From assembly GCA_946894095.1 (NCBI GenBank), contig OX335645.2, positions 10,191,001-10,255,000 of the forward strand: DNA of 64,000 bases, written 5' to 3'. Origin of the DNA: Incurvaria masculella (taxonomy: Eukaryota; Arthropoda; Insecta; Lepidoptera; Incurvariidae). A program made the position numbers and the translations under genes. Every line of letters starts with the position of its first letter. Positions within the stretch are counted from its first letter, which is position 1. Shown one piece after another: positions 8,481 to 20,580 of this stretch. The notes under the pieces are model-generated. The model was not told where the DNA came from. It searched no databases and saw nothing but the letters and a program-made list of their open reading frames with translations.

Positions 8481-9440
8481 TTTCTAAATATAAACCTATA
8501 ACTGTTTGACACTCAATATTTTTTTTAGAAAAAGAATAAATCTTGCAGCAACAGCTATTGTTTGCCTAATTTTAGATACCATATTTTTTTGATTTAGATT
8601 TTTAAATATAAGGTAATTTTTTTTGGGAAGCGATAATTTCTGATGCTTTCGGATTCACCTTAAGGCTTGCATAGCATCGGATAGGACCTTATGGCTCCTC
8701 GACCGCGCATAATATTTCATCAGTGCAATGGCACGGTGCATACCGGCAGCTTTGGGCCTCGCCGCCACCGCGCCGCCCGCCGCGCCGCCGCCGTGCCGCC
8801 ACCGCGCCGCCACCGCGCCGCAACCGCGCCGCCACCGCTCCCGCCCGCGGTCACCACGTGCCGACGTAAACATCTGCCCCAACATATCCTACTCACGTTC
8901 TTTATGGTTGTCTGGGGTCGTTGAACGATAATGGCTCGGCAAAAATCAACATCGCTATTTTGAGACAGCACTAAAATACATTTTAAAAGTGCGGGTGTTT
9001 TTTTCCCTTCTTTATGAAGGAGCCGAATGTCATACTAGCAAATCTTGCCCGTAGGACTGATTTTTTATATATAGGTATAACGTTAGCGATTCGATACTCA
9101 GATTACGGAAATAATTATTCAACGATTTCTGCTCTTGCTTCTTGTATTATATTTTTTAAGTTTTGTGCATTTATGTGCATAACTTTTTTGCGAGGTGAAA
9201 TTTAAGTTGACAGCATCATATCGTACCAAAGGGCTATGCCGGTTCGTATAAAGAGTAGAACGGCGGCAGTGCTGGTTGAATTATTAAATGCGATACAGGG
9301 AGTCAAAATCCTTCATGGAAATACATTAGGAATAAACAAAATGCGTATTCTATATTATAGATCGGCTTTTAATACATTTAGAAGTCTGATTCATAGTTTA
9401 AGCTACCTTACTCGAGATTTAACATAGTAAACATCCGTTA
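8481..9440. other. AT-rich spacer holding one GC-rich block
   Basis: Poly-T-rich DNA to about 8640, then a GC-rich block described separately, then AT-rich DNA with chance ORFs only. No repeat ends were recognised. Confidence 0.5.
8740..8870. other. GCC/CCG-rich island
   Basis: About 130 bp made mostly of degenerate CGCCGCCAC and CGCGCCGCC units in an otherwise AT-rich context, followed by CACGTG at 8856-8861, an E-box palindrome. Open frames occur on both strands simply because stop codons are AT-rich, so I do not call a gene. It could be a trinucleotide-type repeat, a CpG promoter fragment or nothing functional. Confidence 0.7.
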
Positions 9441-9670
9441 ATATAATGAATAGGTGATCAAGTTCCATACAATGGATCATGCCTGTTTCCTCAGTAAAAT
9501 TAAGAAATGTTTTTTCGCATGAAATAAATAACCTGATAGGTACGTCAGTACATTTTTGTTTTCTTGTTTTCTCATCCTACTTACTTACTTATATCCGTGA
9601 TATACGCCTCTAAAAATGTGTATGCAAATACAAAAATGCGTGTATCTTGGATACAAGTTTAGTTAGTAAT
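9441..9670 (+). mobile_element. Half copy of the CATACAATGG MITE
   Basis: TAGGTGATCAAG, CCATACAATGG, CATGCCTGTTTCCTCAG and GATATACGCC match the left half of the MITE at 33832-34160 in the same order. No matching right terminal repeat was found in the next 300 bp, so this copy is 3'-truncated or its end has decayed. Confidence 0.65.
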
Positions 9671-10001
9671 AAACTTGTATCCTAGTTCCATTTAAACCCT
9701 GTATCAAATGTAGAGTCTGTTCCTACTGTAGCTTGCGCCTGTTGATTTTTATTTGTCGCCTGGGTTATCAGGTGCGTGCAAATAGTTTAATGATTATTTT
9801 CTTCTTATAGGACGTGGTTGAATGATTTTTTTTCATTACAGACAATAAATATATTTATGATATGATAGTAGCAATACTTTTGATTTAATTCCTCCTTTTA
9901 TCTTATCTTTCTTATCCCGCGTTGAATAATTTCCGTGAACGATTATTTAATAGACAAAGTGATTAATTAATAAAATTTGATGATATATTTACTCACTTTG
10001 A
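9671..10001. other. No recognisable feature
   Basis: AT-rich sequence without ORF, repeat or structural signal that I could recognise. Confidence 0.5.
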
Positions 10002-10682
10002 GTCAGCCTCGGTAGCCTAGTTTTGTCAGCCTCGGTAACCCAGTGGTGCGACGCTTTGTGATTCGATAAGCTGGGTAAGCACCTCTGAGCGCGGTTGGAT
10101 TCTGGATGGGTGCCCAGTTCAACCGTTGGGGCTGGTCGTGGTTTGGATTCCACGTAAAAATGTAGGTCCCTTCATGCATTTCATCATGAAGGTGAGCTGC
10201 TCCAAGGTTCGGAATCCATGTAAAAATGTAAGCCTCCAAGTTAGTACCTTCCATCGCATTAGATGAAAATATGGTTGAAGCGTTAATTAATAAAAATGTG
10301 TCCATATTTTCCATCCAGTTCATTGTAGCCGTGCTATTAAGGAAAGAAATAAAGTACCGATGTCCTGGCATGGCACCTTATTCCTACGGGAATGCGATTG
10401 ATTGGTTGTTGATTAGCCATCCATGTATAGTACAGTCAACCAAAGGTTAAAGGATACACTTCCGGTTAAACGTAAAAATGAATGGTGTTTAAATACAACC
10501 TCTGATTCAATTTTGTTAGGGTTTTCTTTACTCAGTAGCAGCTAGTAGACATCCTTAACTATGTTTGAATCTATACTCAACGCAATAATTGTTTCCAAAA
10601 GTCAAAGTATTTCGACTGTTCATCTTTTTATTCAACCGGAATTGTATCCTAAACTCTTTGTTCGACTGTACGTAAATAACTA
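10002..10682 (+). mobile_element. SINE family A copy, tail split by a MITE
   Basis: The head GGTAACCCAGTGGTGCGACG resembles a Pol III A box, and a GCCTCGGTA phrase is duplicated just before it. The usual body follows (GGATGGGTG, GGATTCCACG, GCATGGCACC, TAGCCATCCATG). The body stops at 10430, where a TA-flanked MITE begins, and the expected tail resumes at about 10671 as CGTAAATAAC. The SINE was therefore in place before the MITE inserted. Confidence 0.8.
10433..10668 (+). mobile_element. Tc1/mariner-type MITE, copy 1, 236 bp
   Basis: Ends are CAGTCAACCAAAGG on the left and CTTTGTTCGACTG on the right. About 38 bp of imperfect terminal inverted repeat, including TCCGGTT, are flanked by TA on each side (10431-10432 and 10669-10670). 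A second copy, inverted and highly similar along its whole length, lies at 35674-35906. There is no coding capacity. Assignment to Tc1/mariner rests on the TA target and the CAGT-type end. Confidence 0.9.
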
Positions 10683-10929
10683 CTGGGGGTCCATTCAGGT
10701 AAGAGTGAGTTCGAGTTCGGGAGTGAGTTAACCTAAAAATAGCTGGGAAATATATTTTTATTTAAATAACGGAACCGTTATTTATACTTCCAACGTATTT
10801 GTGGGACGGACCAGATTATTACCTAACTGTAATGGTGTTCAAGAAGTGTGGAAACATTGACTATTTAAAAAAGTGAGTTGATATTTAGTGACGAATTCGA
10901 ACTCACTCTTGCCCTGAATGGACCCCCTG
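10683..10929 (+). mobile_element. TA-flanked MITE with GGGGGTCCATTCAGG ends, 247 bp
   Basis: Terminal inverted repeats C(T/A)GGGGGTCCATTCAGG, extending with a small gap through AAGAGTGAGTTCGA, lie at 10683 onward and, inverted, to 10929. TA precedes and follows (10681-10682, 10930-10931). It sits 12 bp after the previous MITE. Single copy in the window, no ORF. Confidence 0.85.
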
Positions 10930-10931
10930 TA

Positions 10932-11732
10932 TCAGTACAGTTTGTACAGTTCGGTATGTGACTATAGCAAGTTTTTTCACAAGTGAAAACCAATTTAAGC
11001 CGAAATCAGAGTTTTCCGCAACATGCAGCCGTGTTCCCCATCAAGTAAGTATACACTTACGCTCTGAGCTCAAGCGCAGTCCGACATATGGCGTGGCAAT
11101 TTATGACGCCGAAAGGCCATTACCAGTTTAAATATTATTTTTAGGGAATTTTGTGTCAGATCTCACTCGGCGGCAGGCAATATATTTGGGAGATGTGATC
11201 CTCTGATTAAGTCGCGCCGATAATTTTGGGGAGCTGTCTCGGCCTCTGGGGATTTTGTGTTAATTAGGAACAGTTTCTAATCCGGGTAACAATGCATTTT
11301 GGAAGTTGTTCTAACGTTAAAACAAATGCAGAATTATCTACCTGGTTTGGTTTTCGTAAGGTTGAAACATTTTTTACCGTAAGCATTCCAGCTGACTATC
11401 AAAGAAATATTGTTATATAAATATTGTTGAAATATTGTTTTTATTCGACAGTGATGTTGGATTAATTTGCTAGAAGTACAAGTATGATTCTACACCAGAA
11501 AGCTGTAAAGTCTCTTGGGCTCAGATGATGTCAGGTACGTAAATGTGAACCATCGGAAGTGTTAATCTCTACCCTGACGTCAGTGAATTACGGATCCAGT
11601 GATATTTGCACGGATTCATAGCACTTCACATCAATTTGTAAAACTGTGGACATTATAAAAATAAGAACCAACCGATCTTACCGTCGACGTATTTCCTCCA
11701 AAATAGTTATATGGTTTTTAATTCTTAGGATA
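10932..11732. other. No recognisable feature
   Basis: About 800 bp of unique-looking DNA with no ORF over 60 codons, no inverted ends and no match to repeats elsewhere in the window. Confidence 0.5.
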
Positions 11733-12636
11733 TACACTATGATCAATAAGTTCCGGGATTTTTTAGTTTGAATTTAAAACGCTTTACCGATTCGATTTTT
11801 TTTCTCAAGTTGGTACACCTTTCCCTGACACTCCTGCCAAATGTCAAATATTAAATGTCATTAGTAATTGTTTGGCGTCTGTTTATATCAATCAAGTTTT
11901 TGAAGTTCGTCGCATTTCAAAATGGAAAAAAATATTGAACAAAGAATTTGTTTGAAGTTTTGTGTTTCCAACGAAATCTCTTGTGCTGATGCATTCAAAA
12001 TGCTACAAAAAGCCTACGGGGACTCTGCTCTCTACAAGAGTATACGAGTGGTATTCGTCCTTCAAAAATGGTCTCAAAGAAGTTGACGATGCACCTCGTC
12101 GTGGACTCCCTTCAACATCAATTACCGATGATAACGTCGAAAAAGTTCGAGAAATCGTACTCGAAAATCGTCAAACAGTCAATAAGGAGTACTACCTGGT
12201 CGTAATTAAGCGTTTGAGAGATGCTGTGCGTAGAAAACGACCGGGGAATAGTGGCAAAACAACTCATGGATCTTGCACCATGACAATGCTCCGTCTCACA
12301 AAGCGCGCATCGTGACCGATTATTTGACCAAACAAACAGTAAATACAATCCAACAGGCACCGTATTCTCCGGATACCCATCCATGTGACTTTTTCCTGTT
12401 CTCAAAACTTAAATTACCCCTTTGTGGAAAGAGTTTTTCGAGCATCGATGAAATAAAAGAAAATGCGACGAAAGCATTGAAAGCCATTCCTTCACCGGAC
12501 TATCAAAAGTGTATGGAAGAATGGGTTAAGCGTTGGCGTATGTGCATCGCTTCAGACGGTTGTTATTATTTTTACAATTATTTAACAATTTTTTTTTTAT
12601 TTATTAATTCTCGGAACTTTTTGATCATAGTATGTA
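11733..12636 (+). mobile_element. mariner element, internally deleted
   Basis: Inverted ends ACTATGATCAATAAGTTCC on the left and, inverted, ACTATGATCAAAAAGTTCC on the right bound a broken transposase gene. The total of about 0.9 kb is shorter than the usual 1.3 kb of mariner, consistent with the missing middle. Exact outer bases are uncertain by 2-4 bp because TA and ATA steps surround both ends. Confidence 0.9.
11922..12580 (+). pseudogene. mariner transposase fragment (DD34D), frameshifted and deleted
   Basis: The frame opened by ATG at 11922 gives an N-terminal helix-turn-helix-like piece (EQRICLKFC, ADAFKMLQKAYGDSAL). A shift near 12030 moves to the frame with RVYEWYSSFKNG and DDAPRRGLPS, typical of mariner linker regions. 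Near 12255 a second break joins the C-terminal part with HHDNAPSH and YSPDTHPCDFFLF. Exactly 34 residues separate the two aspartates of those motifs, the mariner DD34D spacing. The segment with the first catalytic aspartate is missing. It cannot make an active enzyme. Confidence 0.92.
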
Positions 12637-12860
12637 TGCTATTAAGTTTGTTTACTTAAACTTCTGGCTTATTTTAATATTTGGAAGTATCGTTCAATTA
12701 TTTTTTATGATCTTGAATGACTTGACTTTATATTTTATTTTTTTATCATTGGAGATAATAATGGTTTTATGGCTGTGTTTAAGATTCTTGTATTCGGTAT
12801 TTGTAACAACTGTATATTTCCTGAATAAAATTAAATTAAAGTATAACCTTCCTCGGGTCC

Positions 12861-13276
12861 TTTTTTTTTTTTTATGCGACCTGACATGGATGGCTAATAC
12901 CACACAACTACCGTTATGATATTAGCCCAATACACCACATTCCCGAAGGAATTAGGTGCCATGCCAGGACCTTCCCTTTATGAGGCACGGCTACATTGAA
13001 CTGGATGGAAAACACGGACAATTTTTCATTGCCGCTTCGACCATCTTTTCATCCAATGCGATGGTACCAACCCGGGCGGGCTTAAACCCTACCACCTAGT
13101 AGGGGAAGGGGACCTACAGTTTTACATGGATTCCGAACCATGGAGCAGCTCGCATTCGTGACGAAATGCACTTATCGAACTCTGAAAGAGAAAGACAGTG
13201 GTGCAAGTTGGTATCGAACCCGGGCCTCTGGTACGTTAGGCCAGTCCCCGCGCCACTAGGCTACGAGCCGCTCATT
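12861..13276 (-). mobile_element. SINE family A, near full-length
   Basis: Read on the minus strand it starts with GAGCGGCTCGTAGCCTAGTGGCGCG (A box inside, at about 13274-13250), has the B-box GGGTTCGATACC near 13212, then the shared body, and ends in an A tail seen as T13 at 12861-12873. This is one of the best-preserved copies in the window and represents the GAGCGGC-headed subfamily. Confidence 0.9.
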
Positions 13277-13479
13277 AAGATATGGTTTAAGTAGCACCTG
13301 ACCGGCCGGTACGGTTTTCGCAACCCCTGTGGAGCCTCTAATGTGAAGTCCTATCCTAAGTAGGCTTATAACATATAGATATATTTTTTTAATCATACAT
13401 CAAAACAAAGTAATAATTTTGCAGAAAAGCTTCTATTATAAACATGCTTGTGATCACTAGAAATAGTAGTCACAGCAAA

Positions 13480-13794
13480 TCAAATGCCCATCCCATTACA
13501 TTTCAACATTTTAATCAGCGCTTCCTTTGTAATAAACGCGAAGTAAGCGACGAGTGAGTGACTCCCGTCGAACCCATAAGCGCAAACAAAGCAAGGAGTC
13601 AACCACTCCATTAAACCCGTGAAACGGATGCAGTTTACGAACATGTGTATATTCTCCCCACACTCCGATCTGTCAATATACAGTTGGGGGGCACCTTGTG
13701 GTGGCGTCGCGTCGGTGGTGTGCTGTTGGCGCGTGCGCTTGTAAAAACTAAACTTACGTACTTGCATTACTAATTTGATGTTGAACAGCGACAT
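13480..13794 (-). other. Unrecognised 104-codon ORF in a GC-richer block
   Basis: The open frame has balanced composition (NCIRFTGLMEWLTPCFVCAYG, about 52-72, is quite protein-like) and the block is GC-richer than its flanks. I do not recognise the product. I see no splice sites or neighbouring exons. It could be part of an old repeat, a conserved non-coding block, or a small gene. Left unnamed. Confidence 0.2.
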
Positions 13795-14253
13795 CTACAT
13801 TGAAGCATTGTTATCAGATTTTGAAATTGTTGGTCTGAACCTTTGCATGATTTAAACCTAACATGTCTACTGTTCTATCCGCCGAGAAGTTCAAACAATT
13901 ACATCAGCCAACTTGTCTACTACTACTTTTTAATCGACACGCTATGCTTTCCATATCTGCTATTAGATGACGCTGATTTTGCGTATTAATACTTCGTTAA
14001 GGCATTTTGACTGCAATTATTTAAATATCAACTTTATTGTCATCTAATGTCCGAAATATCAGAGCCCGGCAGTGCGAGCACCCAATTCGTAGTAAAAATT
14101 TTAGGTGGAGTATCTTCACTCAAACTTGCTAAGCGTTGCAATTGGATTGAAGAATTGAGTACTTCGCTAATGCGAAAGACATTTTTAAATGTCAACCACT
14201 TTTAAAAATGTCTTAAATGTGGTTGACGTACAAAAATGTGTCCGACCGAGTTA
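13795..14253. other. No recognisable feature
   Basis: Only a short local inverted pair, GACATTTTTAAATGTC-like around 14178-14220, stands out. No ORF or dispersed repeat. Confidence 0.45.
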
Positions 14254-14614
14254 TTTTTTAGGTTTCCGTACCCAACGGAACTAAACCTCCACTGTCCGTT
14301 CGTCTGTCAGCGTGCTGTATCTCATAAACCGAATAGGTAGACAGCTGAAATTTTCACACAGTGTGTATTCCTATTGCAGCTATAACAACCAATATAAATA
14401 ATTAAAAACCAATAAAAACTTATGGGACCCCATACAAAAAAAAATATTTTTTTAGTTATATGGAACCATTCTTGTGCGAGTTCAATACAACATTTCAGCA
14501 TTTCCCACGCTCAACATTCAGAGTTCATGTCTTTGGTTTTATTAATAAATCTCCACTTACACCGCTTCTTTTTAGGGTTCCGTACCCAAAGGGTAAAAAC
14601 GGAACCCTAAAAAG
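14254..14614 (-). mobile_element. CCGGCC-family (family B) repeat, decayed
   Basis: On the minus strand this carries TTCAGCTGTCTACC, GAGATACAGC, GACAGACGAACGGAC and GGAAACC in the family B order. The 5' CCGGCCAAGTGCG part is lost. The extra hairpin GGGTTCCGTACCCAAAGGG...CGGAACCC at 14570-14612 looks like a second copy of the family's 3' terminal stem. Confidence 0.7.
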
Positions 14615-14984
14615 AGCGTTAGCGAAAGTAAAACTGAAACTGAATGAAACTTGGGCCTATAGTACAGTTTCTCAAGTTTTTCAAGTTGCAAATTTCCCTA
14701 ATCGCCCTGCGGATTAACCTTCATATTTTTTAAATTTATGTATTTTAAAAAACAATACTTTCATCCTTATCTTTAGAATCGGCCACTTCCCACCCAAAAG
14801 TTACAGCCTATGCAATTTTTATGTGTGACAAAGAAAAACGATATCTTCCGAAACAATAGGATAGGGTATCGTTGCATCCGGTCGCCAGTATTTCGTTCTA
14901 GAGGAGCTAATATGGACAAAGGGGTTGCAGAAGAATGATACGCCGATGAATGCAATATTGTGAGCAGCAGGCGACGCGTGACGC

Positions 14985-15065
14985 GCGGTGATGGCGGCGG
15001 TGGGGTGGGGGGGGGGGGGGGGCGACCGCAGCGGCGGGCGGCGGCAGAGGGAAGGCCGGACGGTG
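14985..15065. other. GC-rich island with a G17-type run
   Basis: GGCGGCGGTGGGGT followed by an uninterrupted run of about 17 G and GCGGCGGGCGGCGGC. The run could form G-quadruplex on the plus strand and is a likely sequencing-error site. No gene call. Confidence 0.8.
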
Positions 15066-18000
15066 CTGTGCGGTGACGACGAACGGCGGCGGAGAGGAAG
15101 TATCAAGTTCTTGTCATCGTTCACCTATTATTGACACTTCCTACGTCTCTTACCTCTCGAGGTCAACGCTGTCGAGCTTTACGTCACTGTGCTAGTTAAT
15201 TGGTTACTTTTTTTCTAATTTTCTTTCAGTGCAAATAAAATATTCTTAATTGATTTTACTTATCATCTCCTTAGATGCGGTATTTTTTAATTTCAAAACA
15301 GTTCTTATATTTTATGTGCAAATATGTAATGCTTATTTGGTATATAAATTATACAAACACAACTTTAACTCATCATATGGTTCTACATTTAAAGGTATTC
15401 ATTTATTTAATAAAAATAATAATATAAGAATTATATTATTAATAACAATAATAATAAAATCACTCCTCAAAAATTGTTCCACTGCTACACTAGTTAATAT
15501 TTTAAAATCGATACTGGTATTGATTGCAAGCTGCTAAGAAAGGCCGGCCATATGTGGCGATTAAGCTAATCAGCAGTTGTTGAAAAATGCCGTAAGTCTC
15601 AAATTACATTTCTACAATCTGTAAATTACAAAATCAATTGTTATCAAAAACATCTTGTAATTTTGTACTTACGTCCTTACAGGACGAAATGCAAACACGC
15701 CCCTGTGACTGAAACACACAGAATCCTTAAATAAGAACGTCGTGTAACACTTCGCTACACTTCGACGAACAAAGCAGCAGATTGTAAAACTTGTAAAATT
15801 GGTGAATATTTGATGAGGCCCGCGGGCCACCTCGCGCGGTCGCGGCGACCCGACCAAATATAAATGTTGTCCAAAAGCGTGCGCGCCGCGATCCCTCACA
15901 CAACTGGGTAAGGCGCCCTGAATGTTTAATGGCACACTCGGATCGCCGCTGAATCGTAACGCTGCTCGTGTCATTGGCAGAGATGTGAAATAAATATTGC
16001 AAAGTAGGCCCCATCTTTTCGGTTAACATTAAATATTCATACGAACGGCCTCAATACTTCATAGCGCTGCCATCTGATGTTATTTATGCTCGTGAAGGAT
16101 TCCGCCCCTGCCTACCCTTATTACCAAGGTGAGGCCAGTACTTTAATTTGATTTCTTTCGCGGTTTACATGTTTTTTTTTTACACTAATCTCCTTACAGG
16201 TTGTCTGGAAGATACTCCACATTGCTAGCTAATTATGATTGTTTAAGCGTGGACTGTACAATCTCTGATAAGTTATAATTTTAAAATTAAATATATCCGT
16301 CCTTATTTTTAGCCTAAAGAAGAAAGAAGAGACATTAATAATAACCATAACTATAACCAGAGATTGTGGACTACAACGTTGTTATTATTTTTGTTGTAAA
16401 CATTTTTTACGTACCACGTGTTTTTACGTTAATTAGATAAGTATCAGTAAGGTTAGGTTAGGATACAGTGCAGCAGATGCACATATATTTACCAATAATG
16501 TTTTTATGGTTACAAGTTTCTCGATACAGCAGCGTTTGCGTTCGGCGACAGAACTTCCTTGTTTAACTACAAAAATGCAGTAATTACTAATTACTAAGAC
16601 AATAATGACTTTTCGTTTTTACAACCGTTCACCGAAGGTCAATCGGTAGACCTCGCACAATACGTAAAATTTTAAGCCGATTCGTCCCGCCATATAATTT
16701 GAAGTAATCAAACGGCTACGTCATTACAAGATTGTGTTAATAATCGATTTAAGCGTCTTGTTTCCTGCCGGTATTCCAACCACAAAACAGTATGAAACGT
16801 TTTTCAAACATTCAAGGACTCTGCCGGTTCCGTACTGAGTTTATACTCAAAATGATAACAAGAACAGCGGCCGCTCATAGAAGTATGGATAATTTGTACA
16901 GCGGACTGTGACCGCTTCCTCGATCGATCCACATTAAATTTATGCTTGAACAATTTGTTTTTATAAACAAAAACTCACCGGCTCCGTTTTTTGCCTCGTG
17001 CTCGTAGATTTTTTGCTCTTGATTCAATGATAAAACAAGTAGTCGGTGAAGTTGAGTAAAACAATAAATAATTAAAATAAGAAACAATAATGTTGTCAGG
17101 AAGTAAGAGTTTTTGGTGTAAAGTTTGCTTTAGGCACCCACGTAACAATGTCTTTGGAGACTTACAATATATATCAACAAAACTATATAGATTATTCGGA
17201 GAGTAAACTGGATGTATTAATATAGTAGCACAATATTTTGCGAATATTAGGAAGAGGATTAAATATTAGGAGAAGATCTTGAATTAGGTAAAGTTAGTTA
17301 CTTATTTAGTTTTTTCCCAAGCTTTAGAACAAAAAACATGTTTAAAAATATGGGAAAATACATTTTTTTTTGTAATATGTGACGACCTCTTATTTAATCT
17401 AATTTGGTTAGTGTTGTTATTGTTTTATTATTATTGATTGTTTATTTAAGATCTTTGAAAGAAATATTTCTTGATGAACTTTTGAGATCATTTTGTAGTG
17501 CTAGGGCGTTACTGATACAAATTTATTGCATGCATGGTGACTATGTTATTCTGTGACTAAGTGTATTGTACCTAGCATATTTTGAATTATATTCGTAGTC
17601 TATTGTAATGAGCCTTGTAAGTTATTATTTGATACGTTCAAATGGAATAAAGAGGGGAGAAAGCGATTTAAAATATCAAAGTGTCATTGTTTAACGAAAC
17701 CGCTATCAGATATTTTTAGACAATGCTTTCTTCTCGCTCCATGCGTGCTCCAGTGGAAGATACATCGGATGCTAAAAGTGGAGCGGCGAGATTTTATTTG
17801 ACGCGACTAATGCCCGAGATGACAGGATGACTATCGTATTAATGAACACGTCTTAATGGACTATTAACTCTTATCCATTTATTAAAAATATTTTATTTTT
17901 ACGACCCGAGCGTCCACGCTAAATGGCACGGTATCCGGTCGACTGGACGATTATTTTAGTGTTATTGAGTTGATTATGAAAATACTGACACGTATTTCGA

Positions 18001-18525
18001 CCTCTCTTTCGAATGTCTCGTGTGACTTTAATGTGACTAGCTACTTGTACTTAAAAAGTCATGAGTGATCTTTTGAAATCCTTCGAGAATGCGGTGTGTT
18101 GGGTTATTATGACACTGGGTGTTGTGGTTTTTGTCATCCGTGTGCCGTTACGTAAAAAAAGTGCTAGTTATACTGTTTTTCAAAACTGTCAATGGATACG
18201 CGCTACTGTGCAACTGTAGTAAAATTTCAAATTCTCCATCGATTCTTCTTTCCTCATTTTTTCTTTAATATCACCCCTCATGCACATTAAAGTTGTAAGT
18301 TCAATATTATTTCTATGCAATATATTGTTTTGGTTTTCTAATAATTATGATTGTATTAAGTATCATCTTTTATTTTTATTATAAGTAATCTATTTAATAA
18401 ATAGAGTTTACTTATTTATATTTTTGTAATATGTGGGATTAGTATCTAAAGTAATTGTTTAACTGATACTCGCACTAACTGGTCACGGTACCCAAAGGTA
18501 GACTGGGTAGGGAATGCTTCCGGCA
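15066..18525. other. Mostly unique DNA; one conserved-looking GC block
   Basis: Most is AT-rich without repeats. The block at about 15700-16030 is GC-richer and non-repetitive, with GCGGGCCACC, CGCGCGGTCGCGG and GCGCGCCGCG, and may be a host regulatory element or an exon of an unseen transcript. TTAGGTTAGG at about 16450 is two telomere-like units. No gene can be supported. Confidence 0.4.
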
Positions 18526-18529
18526 TTAA

Positions 18530-19000
18530 GGGCCTGGTACTAGCCAAATCGCAAAGTTAGACGAGGCACCCCAAGTAAACTAACTAAGTCTGACGATTAT
18601 AAGTGTCATCCTTACAATATATGATTCCTTGTCTAGGAATCGAATGATTTTCGTTAATGTATGTTTCCTTTTTCTATACAAAATACATTGCGGAAACGGT
18701 GTCCATTTCCGAACTTTTTTGACTAAATGTAGAAATCTAAAAGCAAATGGAATTTTTTGTTTATGCATATATGCTGTTTTTGCTTATATCTAGAAATCGA
18801 ATGACTTTCAGATTTCTAATGAGAAAAATCACCTTTTTTATTTTTATTATTATTTAAATAAATGATGGAATAAAAAAATATTAACAATCCATTATCAGTC
18901 TGGAGTTCTATTTGGATTTGCTGAAGCGTTTCACTACATATTATTACATTTGTTAAAAAGTGCATTTGTATGGCGCGAGTAGTTGGCTAGTACTAGCGCC
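18530..19000 (+). mobile_element. TTAA-flanked MITE (piggyBac-like), copy 1, 471 bp
   Basis: TTAA at 18526-18529 and 19001-19004 flank ends GGGCCTGGTACTAGCCAA and, inverted, GGCGCTAGTACTAGCCAA. A nearly identical copy lies at 53054-53521, differing by a few bases and a 3-bp length difference near the GATTCC motif, so both moved recently. TTAA duplication is the hallmark of piggyBac. No transposase is encoded. Confidence 0.92.
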
Positions 19001-19004
19001 TTAA

Positions 19005-20270
19005 GTTGTACCTTTAACCACTTCGTGCAATAAGCATCTATATAGAAGTAAATAAATATATTCTTTATATTTAATCTATTGCTGCGTCACAGATATAGGG
19101 TACCTGATTTTTTTTCTCAAGCTCAATTCGGTAATAACTCTTCTATTGATCGATAAATATGTAAGTACCCATTATAAAATAGACCTTATTTTGTTTGAAA
19201 TTATCAAATCATATTGACATGCTAACGTCACTTCTGGTGGCAATCTCAATAGTTCGACGGAAGCATCGATAGTTAGGACGTGATGCAACATAAATGTAGA
19301 GATTACCGAGACATTTGTAGAAACAAGAGGCGGCGAGCACCACGCGACGTGTCAAACTCATCCGAAATATGTCATGAACTCTGACAGGCGCGCCCGACCG
19401 GAGCATTACCGACATCCGGACCGCGCAGCGATCTGACATCACTCACTCCCTCACCAAACACGGAACACTCCCAGCGATAAGCATTCACGCTCGATGCGGA
19501 GATTGATCTTAAAGTCCCCAGTTTTGGGGGTTATTTTAAATTGATGAGTGATAATTTATTTACAACGTTTCAAAAGCAACCTAGCACCCTGTTTCTATCA
19601 CCAAAACGACGTATGTTTCTTAGACAAGTTAACTCAATCGAGCTGTATTCGAATGCACTAGAGATCAAATTGCACGATACGGCGTGGTCCGATATCGACC
19701 AAAAGAAGCATGCGGCACGGCGGAACATTTGTGTTATTAAATGATTTATGGTGAAGGGATTATTATGAAAGTCAATGTAATAAGCCACTGCAATTAAGTC
19801 TCTATTCGTAAGACAGTTTGACACGGTTTGGAGCATAAGTCAAAGGCGAAATTAATCTAGTTCCTACGTAGTGATAATGTTAGTTGTGATTGAGTTAGCT
19901 GAGTAGTTAGACGCTGATGATTTATTTTACAACTGCATTAACGCCTCGTGTAGTGTTAATTTTGGTAAGACTTCATTAAATTGACTGGATTTAGAACAGG
20001 ACTCGATTTATGTCCAAATAATGCTGAAATTCCGTTTGCTAGTTATTTTTATAAATCTACCTTTAGTATACAAAATATTCTTAATTTCAGGAAATTTCGT
20101 TTTAATTAAGAGAATATTGATACTATAAATATAATGCGAGAGATAATTTGTAAGTTATTATGAAATTAGTGAGTTTATTAAATATAAGTAAATATTCTTG
20201 TTTCTTACTAAGCAAGTACGTCGCTTATTCCAAGGAATGTGATATGTTTTTTTTTATGTTTATTCATATG
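19005..20270. other. Unique DNA with two conserved-looking blocks
   Basis: Blocks at about 19200-19520 and 19560-19760 have mixed composition and no repeat similarity in the window. The second holds a 67-codon chance-like ORF. I see no splice context or family to justify a gene. Confidence 0.4.
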
Positions 20271-20538
20271 TTTTTTTTTGCTCGGCTACAGAAACATGGA
20301 CAATTTTCATTGCCGCTTCGACCATCGTTAATTCAATGCGATGGTACCAACCCGGGCGGGATTAATCCTACCACCTAGTAAGTAAGGACTGGAACCTACA
20401 GTTTGACGTGGAATCCGAACCACGGCCATACTCAACCGTTGAAAATGGTCACCCATCTAGAACCTAACCGCGCTCAGAGGTGCTTCCCCAGCTTCTCGAT
20501 TCGCAAGGCGTCGCACACTGAGCTACCGATGGTTAACA
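20271..20538 (-). mobile_element. SINE family A, 3'-truncated
   Basis: On the minus strand, the head CGGTAGCTCAGTGTGCGACG is followed by GGTTCGGATTCCACG and the body to CATGTTTCTGTAGCCGAGC. The usual last 120 bp before the A tail are missing. This copy represents the CTCAGTG-headed subfamily. Confidence 0.85.
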
Positions 20539-20580
20539 AAACGTATGTATAAAAAAATATATGCCTTTAAAATGTATGAC

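Noticed and set aside
8655..8971. Four overlapping ORFs in the GCC-rich island
   Set aside because: Low-complexity, in four frames at once; a composition effect.
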